Source: a virus
Reading direction: 5' to 3' (one strand)
DNA: 44,636 nt
IMG/VR virus record: IMGVR_UViG_3300032020_000016
Span: 1-44,636 of that record
The notes under the pieces are model-generated. The model had not been told where the DNA came from. It made no database searches and was given only the letters and a program-made list of their open reading frames with translations. Within the stretch, counting starts at the first letter, position 1. Every line of letters begins with the position of its first letter. Of this stretch, positions 8,077 to 16,534 are shown one piece after another. Made by a program: the position numbers and the translations under genes.

Positions 8077-8167
8077 CGTCCACGGCCCGGGACTCTTCGC
8101 CGTCCCGAGAGGGGTATTCCGTGTCTCTTGCTCTCGCCTGCCCGTATTTGCCATCGGGCCCACCGGG

Positions 8168-8204
8168 GGCGGGGCGCTGCAAGGAGGCAAACAGCCCCCC
8201 CGCC
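8168..8204. repeat. Second hairpin in the capsid 3' leader
   Basis: GGCGGGG plus GCTG on one side (8168-8179) matches CAGC plus CCCCGCC on the other (8192-8204), with one mismatch between the two blocks. It begins about 30 bases after the capsid stop codon. The 200-base gap 8036-8236 holds this hairpin, the one at 8046 and a short ATGA-coupled reading frame (8032-8154, 40 codons) without a clear RBS. Confidence 0.5.
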
Positions 8205-8236
8205 TATTGTCCAATCCCTGTTGTCCTGTTCGTGGG

Positions 8237-9379
8237 TTACGCGCCCATGAACTTGGCGTGCGCCAGCGGGTTGCGGAACTCGACCGTGTATTCTCCCACG
8301 ATCATGCCCTTCTCGCTGTCGCCTGCCTTCGCCAGGTCATCGTATTGGAACGACCTGCCGATGACGGGAACGACCTTTACTCGGGTTGTATCCAACCCGA
8401 GCAGGCTGATCCCTTCATTCGTCAGGTATCGGTTCATCAGCACCTGCTGAACGCCGAAGTCGCCCTCGTACACGCTCACCAGGGACTTGAACCAGTTCTC
8501 CCGCGCAGTCGGCGAATCAGTCTGGATGATCTGCAAGCGGTTGGCATTCCAGGTGGACATCAGCCGCTTCACGAGCGGCCGCACGACTAGCAGGTTGATG
8601 TTGCTGCTGCCTTGGTCGTAGGCCAACTGGAGCGTAGAATTCATCGCCGATTCGGTGAACGTCGCGTGCGAGAACACGTTCGTGCTGATGCTGGCCGCGA
8701 TGCCGGCCATGAAACGCCGTGCCGTGGCGGTGCCGATGGTGTTCGTCAGCGACCGGCCCATGAGGATGGACTTTTCCAGTTCGCGCATTTCCTCTCCCAG
8801 GCGGTTCGCCTTCTGATAGGCAAATTCGTCGCCGCCTACCGCGAAGCCGCCAACGGCCTGCTCCGTCCCGCTGATCTTTATGCCGATCTCGAAAATCTGG
8901 GCATAGTTGGAGCAGCGGGCCCGGTCCTGGCTCCAGTCCTCATCGACATCAGCGCCGCTCAGCGCCGCGTTCCCGATCACCTCGATGACGGCGCCTGCCG
9001 CGAACGATGTTGCGGTAGTGCCGCCCTGCGCTCTGGTGACGTACAGCGTCGTGGCATCTACCGAAGTCACCAGACAGACTTCGTTATAGACGCCACTGCC
9101 GAGACGCACGAGATCGCCGACCCGGAACATAGTTGTCGTTTTCGCTGGCTCGATGCCTGTGCCTGTGGCCGTAGAGGCCACGTTCGATGACATCGTTGAC
9201 GTGTGCGGCCGCAGCGTGTCCTCGATCCACTCGTGCTTCACGCTGGTCGCTGGACGCTCACTAGTGCCCAGAATGTCCAGCAGTGGCGTGTCCTTGACTG
9301 CCAGCATAGCCACTATGTCTGACAGGTCTTCCGCATGGCTGTCCCAATCGCTGTAAACAGCCCTTCCGTTGAAAGCCAT
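8237..9379 (-). CDS. Major capsid protein (SU10/DUF5309-like)
   Basis: The 380-residue protein resembles the SU10-type major head proteins (HK97 fold): N-terminal DLSDIVAMLAVKDTPLLDIL, then HEWIEDTL, a central insertion of beta strands, and a C-terminal domain with NLLVVRPLVKRLM and YLTNEGISLLG. It follows the scaffold gene, as expected. It self-assembles into the icosahedral shell. No prohead protease is apparent nearby, and the N-terminus keeps no obvious cleavable delta domain, fitting a separate scaffold. Confidence 0.85.
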   Translation of the reverse strand: MAFNGRAVYSDWDSHAEDLSDIVAMLAVKDTPLLDILGTSERPATSVKHEWIEDTLRPHTSTMSSNVASTATGTGIEPAKTTTMFRVGDLVRLGSGVYNEVCLVTSVDATTLYVTRAQGGTTATSFAAGAVIEVIGNAALSGADVDEDWSQDRARCSNYAQIFEIGIKISGTEQAVGGFAVGGDEFAYQKANRLGEEMRELEKSILMGRSLTNTIGTATARRFMAGIAASISTNVFSHATFTESAMNSTLQLAYDQGSSNINLLVVRPLVKRLMSTWNANRLQIIQTDSPTARENWFKSLVSVYEGDFGVQQVLMNRYLTNEGISLLGLDTTRVKVVPVIGRSFQYDDLAKAGDSEKGMIVGEYTVEFRNPLAHAKFMGA

Positions 9380-9409
9380 TTCCTTTTCTCCGAATGTACC
9401 CCGAGCCGG

Positions 9410-10036
9410 CTACTTGCCCTCTCGCCGTTTGCGGATCAGGGCTTCGCGCAGTTTTATGTACTCCCGTTGCGCCTCCGGGTCCGTCTTCCCTCGCTCGTGC
9501 AACTCGGCCAATCGCTTTTTCTCGGCATCCTCAGTATGTCCGGGGTCGGTGATGGTGCCTTTTGCGGTGTTGGCAAGTTTGTCAGCGAGCGGTTTCATTT
9601 CCTTTTCGACGAAAGCGTCGAAGGAATCGAACCCTTCAGGCAGGATTGCTGGCACCAGTTTCTGCAATTCCGCCGGCAGTTGATGCTTCGCAATCGCCTC
9701 AGCGCGAGCCTGTTTCGTCTCCGCATCTTTCGCCTTGGCCTCAGCCGCCTTCACCGCGGCCTCTGCCTCTTCCGCGCGCTTCCGCGCGGCTTCGGCCTCC
9801 TGCTGTGCCCGCTGCTCTGCAGTCTGTTGCTCAGTCCGCAACTTCTTCAGAGCGGCTGCAGCATCGTCAAGCGACTCGTCGCCGAGGAGTTCGCGCAGTC
9901 GCTTGTCGTTCTCCATCTTGGCGTTTGTCAAGGCAGTTGCCAGTGCCTCCTCGTGATTCCGCTGTTCGCGTGCCAGGCGCTCGCTTACGATCCTGTCCAC
10001 GTCCGCCTGTGTGAGCGTGGTCTTGTCGTCAGCCAT
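9410..10036 (-). CDS. Capsid scaffolding protein
   Basis: This 208-residue, highly charged protein has the typical scaffold opening LTQADVDRIVSERLAREQR, a long coiled coil (residues 45-115, rich in Ala, Glu, Lys and Gln) and a basic C-terminal tail (YIKLREALIRKRREGK), the part that usually contacts the capsid protein. It sits between portal and capsid genes. ATG 10036 has a strong Shine-Dalgarno (GGGAGG). Confidence 0.85.
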   Translation of the reverse strand: MADDKTTLTQADVDRIVSERLAREQRNHEEALATALTNAKMENDKRLRELLGDESLDDAAAALKKLRTEQQTAEQRAQQEAEAARKRAEEAEAAVKAAEAKAKDAETKQARAEAIAKHQLPAELQKLVPAILPEGFDSFDAFVEKEMKPLADKLANTAKGTITDPGHTEDAEKKRLAELHERGKTDPEAQREYIKLREALIRKRREGK

Positions 10037-10184
10037 CCGTTTTTACCTCCCGTCGGAGTATTAGTCGCCGTCTCAGCGGCGCGCCTTCCTGCGGTGCTTT
10101 GCCCATCCGATTGCCCGCCCTTGTTTCGCAGCCCTCGCGCGAGCGCCCCTGCCTCGATAGATTTTCTGCCGTCCCGATCGCCAT
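10029..10184 (-). CDS. Possible 51-residue basic peptide in the portal-scaffold gap
   Basis: The 160-base gap between portal and scaffold contains one minus-strand frame from ATG 10184, overlapping the scaffold start by 8 bases. It is Arg/Gly-rich (GRSREGCETRAGNRMGKAPQ) with a weak upstream GGG purine run. It may only be spacer; no other signal is visible in the gap. Confidence 0.25.
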   Translation of the reverse strand: MAIGTAENLSRQGRSREGCETRAGNRMGKAPQEGAPLRRRLILRREVKTDG

Positions 10185-10196
10185 CCGCCCTTCGCT

Positions 10197-11585
10197 CTAT
10201 GGACTGGCATTATCCTGGCCCCCGAATCCCTGCCGGGGCCCGCCCTGCGCTTCCATCATCTGCCGCGTATTCTCAACACTCGCAACACGTTCTTCCTCAA
10301 TGCGCTTGACTTCCTCCACCCAGTCTATCCCGCGTTCCTCCGCGATGCTTTGCCTGCTCTTGATTCCCATTTGTTGCTCGGCTCGCTGCGTCGCCAGCGC
10401 CTCCGCCTCGTCCACCGGCAGAATCGGGTCGGCTACAAAATCGCATTGGTCTGCCTGCTCCTGCCCGAGCAACTTCATGGCCAGGCCGAGTGCCGTTTTC
10501 AGCCCGGCAAAATAATTGCTCCTCATGCGGTTGATTTTCCGCTCCAACGGCATCAGCCGCAGGCGCAATCCATAGCCACTCAAGTCCGCACCCGCCCTCA
10601 GCATCTGCAAAAATAGTTCGGGATACGTGCGCATGAAGCCCGCGTCTATCCGATCAAGCGTTTCGTTCAACCCGCCGATCACGTTGCCGGAAAACTCAAC
10701 CATCTCGATTACACCCTCCGGCGTCGGCACATACCAAACCGTGCTTGCCGCCCGTCCTGTCTCGGTCACCATCCCTTTTTCGAGCGTGCCTTTCTGCACC
10801 CCACGCGCCACATATACCGGATCGCCGTAGGTGCGCGCGGTCTCTAGTAAGAAGGAACCCAATTCGTTGAGGGCATCAAGGCATTCGTGCGCGTTGTGAA
10901 AAGAGGAGAAGCCGAAATCCTCGCCGAGGTCGAGGTTCCGAATGTGAACTATCGGGATCTCACCATACTCATGCGCCCACGTCGCCGATGGTTCCGGCCA
11001 GTCCTCCGGAACCTGCACGGCAACGGCGTTCTTCGTCCACAGTTCCCCGTAAATCTGATTCCCCTCCCCCACACTGTATTCGATCAGGCAGCATTCCATC
11101 TCTTCCCGATTGCTCTCGTTGTAGCGGGGGAAGACTATTTCGGGCTTTAGCACATTGAGCAACACCGGCTTCTTCGGGTCCGGCCTCGGGTTGTAGGCCC
11201 ACTGCCGGTTGTCCACGACTTTGACATAACCATCGCCTGTGAGTGCGCCATAGAGAACCAGCAGCGACTTATGAATGCCGAACTCGCTGTCGGCCCATAT
11301 CTGCTGAATCGTTGCGCTCGCCTCTTCCTGATCGGGATACAATGGCTCCAGATTCTCCCCCATCACCAGGTCCATGTCGGTGTCAACGATCTGCGCGACG
11401 TATCCGAAAAGCGGCCGGATCCGCTGGAATAGCCCAGCCTTCGCCTGCCCCTCTTGATATTGCAAGCCCCGGTAATAGCGCCTGTTCTGGCTGTATCGAC
11501 TGGTGCGGTCATGATCCGAAGTCCGGTCCCGGTACAATTCCCAGAATTTCTCCATCGGATCGTCAATGCGCTGAAAGACCGGCAT
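10197..11585 (-). CDS. Portal protein (SPP1 gp6-like)
   Basis: The 462-residue protein matches the SPP1 gp6/DUF1073-like portal layout: N-terminal RYSQNRRYYRG, IVDTDMDLVMGENL (cf. 'iv...v.y..g.p'), HEYGEIPIVHIRN, and a long C-terminal helical part (ERKINRMRSNYFAGLKTALG) forming the stem and crown. Portals form the dodecameric ring through which DNA is pumped. It follows large terminase by two bases between stop and start regions, as usual. Confidence 0.85.
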   Translation of the reverse strand: MPVFQRIDDPMEKFWELYRDRTSDHDRTSRYSQNRRYYRGLQYQEGQAKAGLFQRIRPLFGYVAQIVDTDMDLVMGENLEPLYPDQEEASATIQQIWADSEFGIHKSLLVLYGALTGDGYVKVVDNRQWAYNPRPDPKKPVLLNVLKPEIVFPRYNESNREEMECCLIEYSVGEGNQIYGELWTKNAVAVQVPEDWPEPSATWAHEYGEIPIVHIRNLDLGEDFGFSSFHNAHECLDALNELGSFLLETARTYGDPVYVARGVQKGTLEKGMVTETGRAASTVWYVPTPEGVIEMVEFSGNVIGGLNETLDRIDAGFMRTYPELFLQMLRAGADLSGYGLRLRLMPLERKINRMRSNYFAGLKTALGLAMKLLGQEQADQCDFVADPILPVDEAEALATQRAEQQMGIKSRQSIAEERGIDWVEEVKRIEEERVASVENTRQMMEAQGGPRQGFGGQDNASP

Positions 11586-11587
11586 GG

Positions 11588-13063
11588 TTACCTCAGACTC
11601 AAAACCCCTGCCTCGACAGGCGGGTGCGCGCCGAAACGCACGAGCGCCTGGCTCATCGCGTCCACCTGGTCATCATGTACCCCGGTTGGGAAATCCGCGC
11701 ACTCGGCCACGAACGCATCCGTCCAGAATGCGCGTCGCGGAATGAATACGTTGCCCGATTCTATCTGCGCACATGCGGCCACCGCCCGGGCGACCTTGCC
11801 CCCCTCCGGGCGAACCGCGATGATGCCGGGAATCTCTCGTTGCAACGACTGAATAACGGCTGGCCCATTCGCCGCATCCTCAACCAACTTTGCCGCCGCC
11901 TTCTTGTGCTTGAACGTCAACTGCCTGAACGCCAACAACGTGCCCGGGAAGTCTGTCTGCGCACGGTACTGGTCGAGCAAGTATTTGTCCGCCCCTAGTC
12001 TGCCCCACACCTGGCCGACCACGTAAGACGAATCCGCCGTCTCCTTGAATGCCATGTCCCAGGATTGCAGGCATTCGTCGAATCGCTGAGGCGGCTCGTC
12101 GTAATACTTCCACCACTCCGTTTTGATGATGGTGCCCTGCGGCGAAACAGGCGAGGCCATGTATTCCGCTTCCCAAGGCATACTCCCAACACCCCGCCGC
12201 AGGTCCGCGAGCGCCTCAACGCTATAACGGCGCGGGCACAATGCCTCGCCGGGTTTGCGGCCCAGGGGGTCCGGCAAGCCCGCCGCCAGGCCGACCGTCG
12301 CGTTCCGCTTGTTGCGCTCGAACTGATCTTCACCCACCGCCGGCAATCGCAACACGGTCCATTCCCGTTGCCCATCGGCAAGCAACTGCCCGCACAGGTC
12401 GCCTTGGTGCCATCGCGTCATGATGATTACGATGGCCCCGCCCTCCCAGATGCGTGGCCGGAACGTGCCGGTGTACCATGCCCAGACTGTATGCCGCGCG
12501 GCATCGCTTTGCGCTTGCAGCCATCCCTCATGTGGGTCGTCAATAATGCCGAGTAGCGCACCTTCGCCCGTGATCCCGCCCTCCACGCCCGCTGCAATCA
12601 TGCGGCCTCTGTGCGGCGGTTGCAGGCGCCAATACTCGCGTGCCCGGCTCGTGTGTTGAGTCTCCCAGCCGAACAGATGGCGAAAGACCGGGCTTTCAAC
12701 GACTTGCCGCGCCTCCTGGCTTTTCCGTGTCGCAAGCGCAGCCGCGTAACTGGTCAGGATGATCGGGTCGTCCGGCCTGCGGCCCAACCAGTACGCCGGG
12801 AACCGCACACTGACCAATTCGCTCTTCCCGTGCTGAGGCGGCGCGAAGATCATCAGCCGCTTGATTTCGCCTGCCATGACTCGGTCGAGATGGTCGCATA
12901 TCAGGTCGTGCGCTGGCTCTCGGATATAGTTCGGAAAGGTGCAAAGCGTGAACCCGGCCAGGCTAGTTCGGGCTGACCTCTCCAGGAGCAGCCTGGTCAT
13001 CCACGCTGGCCGCTCTTGCGATTGCTTCAACGGCCGCTCTTGCGATTGCCTCAACGTATGCAT
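11588..13063 (-). CDS. terL: Terminase large subunit
   Basis: ATPase-nuclease that translocates DNA into the prohead. Visible motifs are the adenine-binding start ARTSLAGFTLCTFPNYIREP, Walker A FAPPQHGKSE, Walker B-like ALLGIIDDP, the coupling motif IIMTRWHQGD, and a C-terminal RNase H-fold nuclease with SWDMAF and VHDDQVDAMSQAL. ATG 13063 has an AAAAGG site six bases upstream and gives 491 residues; ATG 13000 (470 residues) starts closer to the conserved domain but lacks a good RBS. Either start overlaps the small subunit gene (by 101 or 38 bases). Confidence 0.9.
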   Translation of the reverse strand: MHTLRQSQERPLKQSQERPAWMTRLLLERSARTSLAGFTLCTFPNYIREPAHDLICDHLDRVMAGEIKRLMIFAPPQHGKSELVSVRFPAYWLGRRPDDPIILTSYAAALATRKSQEARQVVESPVFRHLFGWETQHTSRAREYWRLQPPHRGRMIAAGVEGGITGEGALLGIIDDPHEGWLQAQSDAARHTVWAWYTGTFRPRIWEGGAIVIIMTRWHQGDLCGQLLADGQREWTVLRLPAVGEDQFERNKRNATVGLAAGLPDPLGRKPGEALCPRRYSVEALADLRRGVGSMPWEAEYMASPVSPQGTIIKTEWWKYYDEPPQRFDECLQSWDMAFKETADSSYVVGQVWGRLGADKYLLDQYRAQTDFPGTLLAFRQLTFKHKKAAAKLVEDAANGPAVIQSLQREIPGIIAVRPEGGKVARAVAACAQIESGNVFIPRRAFWTDAFVAECADFPTGVHDDQVDAMSQALVRFGAHPPVEAGVLSLR

Positions 13064-13523
13064 CAGCAGCCTTTTCCTGTTCCGCCGTCGGCTTCCACGC
13101 GAACTCAACGGGTCCACCATCGGCTCCGGTAATCTCGGTCGCCGTCTTCTGCGGCGCATCCAGCCCCAGCAGTTCGGCCTCCCGCTTGAGTGCCCGAAGT
13201 ATAGTGTCGAGTTTGTCGGCAGGCGTCTTCCAGGCCTCGCGCTTGACCTCGGCGATTTCGGCCAAGTGCCGCGCTTGGTGCCTTTCCACCGTCTCCCTAT
13301 GTTCGCGCGCCCATGCCCTGCGGTTCGCCTGACAATCGCGCGTGATGGTTGCCAGGTCCCAGGGCTGTTGCGTTTCGGGGTTCACGAAGTTCGCTTCCGC
13401 CATCGCCTTCGTGATCTCGCGGGTGCTCATGCCCCTCAGCCTCAACCGCGCCACCTGCAGGCGGCGGTGCGCGATTGTGTCGGCCAGCGCGCTGTTCGGA
13501 TCTATCTTTCCTAGTCCAGCCAT
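12963..13523 (-). CDS. terS: Terminase small subunit
   Basis: The 186-residue protein has an N-terminal helix-turn-helix (RRLQVARLRLRGMSTREITK), a central coiled coil and a Pro/Ala C-terminus. It would recognise phage DNA for packaging. The 3' end contains a short duplication encoding AIARAA twice (about 12998-13045), in the area overlapped by the large subunit gene. It follows the methyltransferase gene by 8 bases, behind an RBS (GGAGGGTAGGAG). Confidence 0.75.
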   Translation of the reverse strand: MAGLGKIDPNSALADTIAHRRLQVARLRLRGMSTREITKAMAEANFVNPETQQPWDLATITRDCQANRRAWAREHRETVERHQARHLAEIAEVKREAWKTPADKLDTILRALKREAELLGLDAPQKTATEITGADGGPVEFAWKPTAEQEKAADAYVEAIARAAVEAIARAASVDDQAAPGEVSPN

Positions 13524-13531
13524 GCGCGCTC

Positions 13532-14779
13532 CTACCCTCCGCCTGCTTCCTCAGCCAACACCGCCTGCCCGCCCGTTTCGGCCTCCCAGCGGGCTATCGC
13601 CACGTCGCAGTAGCGGGGCTCCAGATCCATGCCGTAGCAAATGCGCCCTGTCCGTTCGGCCGCGACAATCGCGGTCCCGGAACCAAGGAAAGCGTCCAGG
13701 ACCAACTGCCCTGGTTCGGTGGCGTTGGAGATCGCCCGTTCGATCAGCACCACCGGTTTCATGGTAGGGTGGAGGTCGTTGGCGATTGGCTTATCATGCT
13801 CCCATACCGTCCGCTCATTCGATGGGCCGTGCCAGCGCGGAGCCTGGCCGCGCTTGAACGCGTACATGAGAGGCTCGTACCAGTGCTTGTACTGGGCGAA
13901 CAGCGCGCCGGCCCCGTTGTTCTTCACCCATACCAGCAGGTTGCGCTCCTGCCAGCCCGTCTCCGCCAGGCAGCCGAGAACGTGGCGCAGGTTCGTGCTG
14001 GCAAACCACAGGTAGAGCGGGGCTTTCTCGTCGCTGAAAGCGTGGGCGAGGGTCAGGCTCTTGACCAGGAGGTCGCAGTACTGCTCTGGCGTGAGGTCAT
14101 CCCAGTAAGCATCGGACGGAGCATCTACGCCCCGCCTGGCCCTGGGGATCCGCTCCTCCTGGGCCGCCCGGCCTCCAACGTAGTTGATCCCGTAGGGCGG
14201 GTCGGTGACCACCGCCTGGGCCAGCTTCCCCGCCATCAGCCCCTCCCAGGAGGCCGGATCGGTGGCATCTCCACAGAGCAAGCGGTGCCGTCCTAACTGC
14301 CACAGCCCCCCGCGCTGCGTACGCGTCACGATGCCCGCGGCGTTCGGATCGGCCATCGCGGCCGCCACGTCGAAGCCGTCGCCCTTGGGCCGAATCTCTG
14401 CTGCTAGAATGGACAGGTCCTCGTCTCTGTAGCCCGTGGCTAGCAACTGCCCGGTCGCATCCTGCTCCTTCAGCAGCGCAACAAGCGCCACCGTGTCATC
14501 CTCCGCCAGGGCGTTGCTCCGATTGTCGATAACCAGGAAGGCTTCAGGGTAAGGGCCGTCATAGACATGGCAGGGAATCTCTGTCATGCCCTCCATCTTG
14601 GCCGCCTCAACAAGAGCATGGCCCGCCAGGACGGTGCCATCGGCCTGAATCACTACGGGCTTCTGTATGCCGTGGATGCGCAGCGAATCCCGAAGCACCG
14701 CCAGCTGCGACTCAGGATGCCTGCGGTAATTCTGGGGATGCGGCCGCAGGCTGGAGACTTGCCTCAACTCAATTTTCAT
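13532..14779 (-). CDS. ParB N-domain / DNA methyltransferase fusion
   Basis: Residues 1-95 are a ParB/Srx-type N-terminal domain (SLRPHPQNYRR, ...LAGHALVEAAKMEG). The rest is a DNA amino-methyltransferase of beta order: catalytic DPPY at 193-196, SAM-binding FLGSGT at 364-369, and a target-recognition part between them. It would methylate adenine N6 or cytosine N4 at an unknown site, probably guarding phage DNA from restriction. ATG 14779 begins at the ParB domain; an in-frame ATG at 14824 would lie on the terminator side. It heads the leftward packaging operon. Such fusions are common in phages. Confidence 0.85.
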   Translation of the reverse strand: MKIELRQVSSLRPHPQNYRRHPESQLAVLRDSLRIHGIQKPVVIQADGTVLAGHALVEAAKMEGMTEIPCHVYDGPYPEAFLVIDNRSNALAEDDTVALVALLKEQDATGQLLATGYRDEDLSILAAEIRPKGDGFDVAAAMADPNAAGIVTRTQRGGLWQLGRHRLLCGDATDPASWEGLMAGKLAQAVVTDPPYGINYVGGRAAQEERIPRARRGVDAPSDAYWDDLTPEQYCDLLVKSLTLAHAFSDEKAPLYLWFASTNLRHVLGCLAETGWQERNLLVWVKNNGAGALFAQYKHWYEPLMYAFKRGQAPRWHGPSNERTVWEHDKPIANDLHPTMKPVVLIERAISNATEPGQLVLDAFLGSGTAIVAAERTGRICYGMDLEPRYCDVAIARWEAETGGQAVLAEEAGGG

Positions 14780-14826
14780 GGTCGGTGCCGGGCTATAATT
14801 GCTGCATTGCATACTGCTGCACAATG

Positions 14827-14853
14827 TAAAAAGCCGCCGATCTCTCGGCGGCT
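14827..14853 (-). terminator. Intrinsic terminator upstream of the late operon
   Basis: On the minus strand AGCCGCCGA, loop GAGA and TCGGCGGCT form a perfect 9-bp stem (14853-14832), followed by TTTTTA (14832-14827). It terminates leftward transcription leaving the early region, and also any transcript from the promoter about 30 bp upstream. Confidence 0.85.
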
Positions 14854-14882
14854 CTCAGCCGCAGTTCTACATCCTCGACTTA

Positions 14883-14932
14883 GGCTTACCAGAAAATGCG
14901 CCCCCTGTCAAGCTCCCAGGCCAGGATTTTTC
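14883..14932 (-). promoter_or_regulatory. Leftward promoter in front of the late operon
   Basis: -35 TTGACA (14911-14906), 17-base spacer, extended -10 TGGTAAGCC (hexamer 14888-14883). The -10 hexamer is poor but the TGn extension is present, as in the two promoters at 31.4 and 32.6 kb. An A-rich tract (GAAAAAT, 14932-14926) lies upstream. Predicted start near 14876; the terminator at 14853 would end the RNA after about 50 bases unless read through. Confidence 0.55.
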
Positions 14933-15258
14933 TGCCTTTCTCGCCCATGCCGCACCCTCTTGACAAACTCCGCACGCAGGCTCTTTCGCTCCACGCCAAC
15001 GTCGAGCAGGCGTAGCAGCGTCCGCAGGTCATCCCGCAAGGCCCGATCCGCGTCAATAATCTGCATCAGGCCGGGCGGTATTTGCCTGCGAGACGGCGGG
15101 GCGGAACCCGAACTCGTCCCGCTGAGAGAATCGCCCACACCCGTCGAAATGTACCGCAAGGCCGTGGTCCTGCGAATCAGCGTCTTCAGCCAATCCCGCA
15201 GGTGCTGCACATCGTCTTCATAAGTCCCTTCAGCCAACGCCCTCTCCGTTGATCTCAT
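14908..15258 (-). CDS. Small helical protein, last gene of the early region
   Basis: The 116-residue protein has no recognised family. It has charged helices at both ends (EDDVQHLRDWLKTLIRRTTA; DADRALRDDLRTLLRLLDVG) and a Ser/Pro linker. ATG 15258 follows GGGGGGA. Its end contains the promoter found at 14911. Position just before the late operon makes a late-gene regulator conceivable, with no direct evidence. Confidence 0.55.
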   Translation of the reverse strand: MRSTERALAEGTYEDDVQHLRDWLKTLIRRTTALRYISTGVGDSLSGTSSGSAPPSRRQIPPGLMQIIDADRALRDDLRTLLRLLDVGVERKSLRAEFVKRVRHGRERQKNPGLGA

Positions 15259-15287
15259 GCTTTATTCCCCCCAGTGGCACTGTAGCA

Positions 15288-15482
15288 TCAGTATTCCCAT
15301 ATCTCCTCTGGGCAAAGGCATCGGCTTTGAGCATGGGAATAACGCTCCCACAGCAAAGCCCTGCAAGTAAATACATCCACACATTCAATGGTGGGCTTCC
15401 CCCCGCGTGGGCAGAGACTACGCAATACACCCGCTTCCTCAGCGTTGCGTCCGCAATACTTACATCTCAGGTCAAAGAGCAT
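15288..15482 (-). CDS. Small cysteine-rich (zinc-finger-like) protein
   Basis: The 64-residue protein has CKYCGRNAEE at the N-terminus and later LCPRGG, FTCRALL and RCLCPEE, enough cysteines for one or two zinc sites. ATG 15482 follows GAGGA at good spacing. The N-terminal CxxC is like Com-type phage zinc fingers, but no clear family is recognised. Confidence 0.6.
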   Translation of the reverse strand: MLFDLRCKYCGRNAEEAGVLRSLCPRGGKPTIECVDVFTCRALLWERYSHAQSRCLCPEEIWEY

Positions 15483-15504
15483 TATCGTTCCTCGTTCATC
15501 CGTC

Positions 15505-15669
15505 CTATCGTCCAGGCCAATACTGCGGATACACGAGCGGCGCCTGCGGCCGCTGCAACAGACCAGGGCCTCCACTCCTTTGCGGCCGTACAAACTGCGC
15601 GCCCAGCGCCATAATCGTCAAGGCCAGAACCAGGGTTACAACCAGAACAGTGAGAACCTTTCCGACCAT
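15505..15669 (-). CDS. Small single-pass membrane protein
   Basis: The 54-residue protein is one transmembrane helix (VGKVLTVLVVTLVLALTIMA) with a Pro/Gly/Gln-rich tail. ATG 15669 is preceded by AAGGAGAT at ideal spacing. Function unknown; early-region membrane peptides may act in exclusion or host takeover. Confidence 0.6.
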   Translation of the reverse strand: MVGKVLTVLVVTLVLALTIMALGAQFVRPQRSGGPGLLQRPQAPLVYPQYWPGR

Positions 15670-15706
15670 GCGAATATCTCCTTTTCGTTTTTTGGGGACT
15701 GCATCG

Positions 15707-16054
15707 TTAGCGTCCCGCATTTCCTGCGCCCTCCTCGAAGAAGTGCTGCGGTATCAAGCCGCACCGGCAGTTCTCGCTCACGAGGCCACTATGCCTCTCC
15801 CGCCAGCGTATCAATGCCTCGCGCCCCTCCTCAGTCAGCAGCAGCCCCCGTGCTTGTCCGCGAGTGCCCAGACGCCGTAGCGCCGTTGGCCGCAACAAGC
15901 CCTTGCGGCGCAGTGCATCCACGTGCCGGTACGTCGAACAGCTTGAGCGCAGCCCAAGCTTCTCGCCCAACTCACGGATCGTCGGCCCCCTGGGTTCCGT
16001 CATCCGCTCGATCCGGTCGAGCGCCTCCATCTGCCTCTCGGTTGGTCGGTGCAT
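15707..16054 (-). CDS. LexA-type winged-helix DNA-binding protein
   Basis: Residues 1-70 match the LexA N-terminal DNA-binding domain: TERQMEALDRIERMT, PTIRELGEKLGLRS (recognition helix region), THRHVDAL-like STYRHVDALRRKGLL, then a wing. The C-terminal 45 residues have no protease domain but contain two Cys and a His. It is a candidate transcription regulator of phage genes. ATG 16054 follows GAGAGGAG. Confidence 0.75.
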   Translation of the reverse strand: MHRPTERQMEALDRIERMTEPRGPTIRELGEKLGLRSSCSTYRHVDALRRKGLLRPTALRRLGTRGQARGLLLTEEGREALIRWRERHSGLVSENCRCGLIPQHFFEEGAGNAGR

Positions 16055-16078
16055 TTCGCTCCTCTCTATCGTCTAGAT

Positions 16079-16534
16079 TCATTGGACGCCTTCCCATTCC
16101 CCCAGCGCCGTCACCGTCAATTCCAGCCCGCAGCGCTCGCCAATATGCGCGTACCGCTTCCTCAGCTCCGTGATGTTGCAGACTTGCGCATCATCGCGCC
16201 ACAGAATCCCGTTGCCTGCATTCTGCACCACGTTGAGCAAATTCTCGGCATCCGGCTTGCAGGTATGGCGCGGCTCCGCATGATGGCCTTTCCAGCAGAA
16301 CCGCTTCGGGCGCGGCAACACGAACACGAGGGCCAACCCGATTCCCCCACGCTCGCAAAGTTCCCAATCCTGCCTCTCGACGGCCGCGCTGAAACAATCC
16401 ACCAGCAGGGTTGTCCAGGCTTTCTGCGGTGGCCTCTGCTTTGCAATCGCCCGGGCGTGGCCCCGAACCATCATCGGGACCAGGTGCGCCTTCCCCTGCG
16501 GCTCACCGGGGATGAACAGATTAAGATTTCTCAT
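16079..16534 (-). CDS. RusA-like Holliday junction resolvase
   Basis: The 151-residue protein opens with LNLFIPGEPQGKAH and carries the RusA signature: KPDAENLLNVVQNAGNGILW followed by RDDAQVCNITELRKRY. The Asp residues (PDAEN, RDD) are the metal-binding catalytic set. It would cut Holliday junctions or branched DNA during recombination or before packaging. ATG 16534 overlaps the preceding stop by one base (TGATG). Confidence 0.88.
   Translation of the reverse strand: MRNLNLFIPGEPQGKAHLVPMMVRGHARAIAKQRPPQKAWTTLLVDCFSAAVERQDWELCERGGIGLALVFVLPRPKRFCWKGHHAEPRHTCKPDAENLLNVVQNAGNGILWRDDAQVCNITELRKRYAHIGERCGLELTVTALGEWEGVQ

Noticed and set aside
15230-15430. 66-codon minus-strand frame with a hydrophobic start
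   Set aside because: Overlaps the cysteine-rich gene at 15288-15482, which has a far better RBS.
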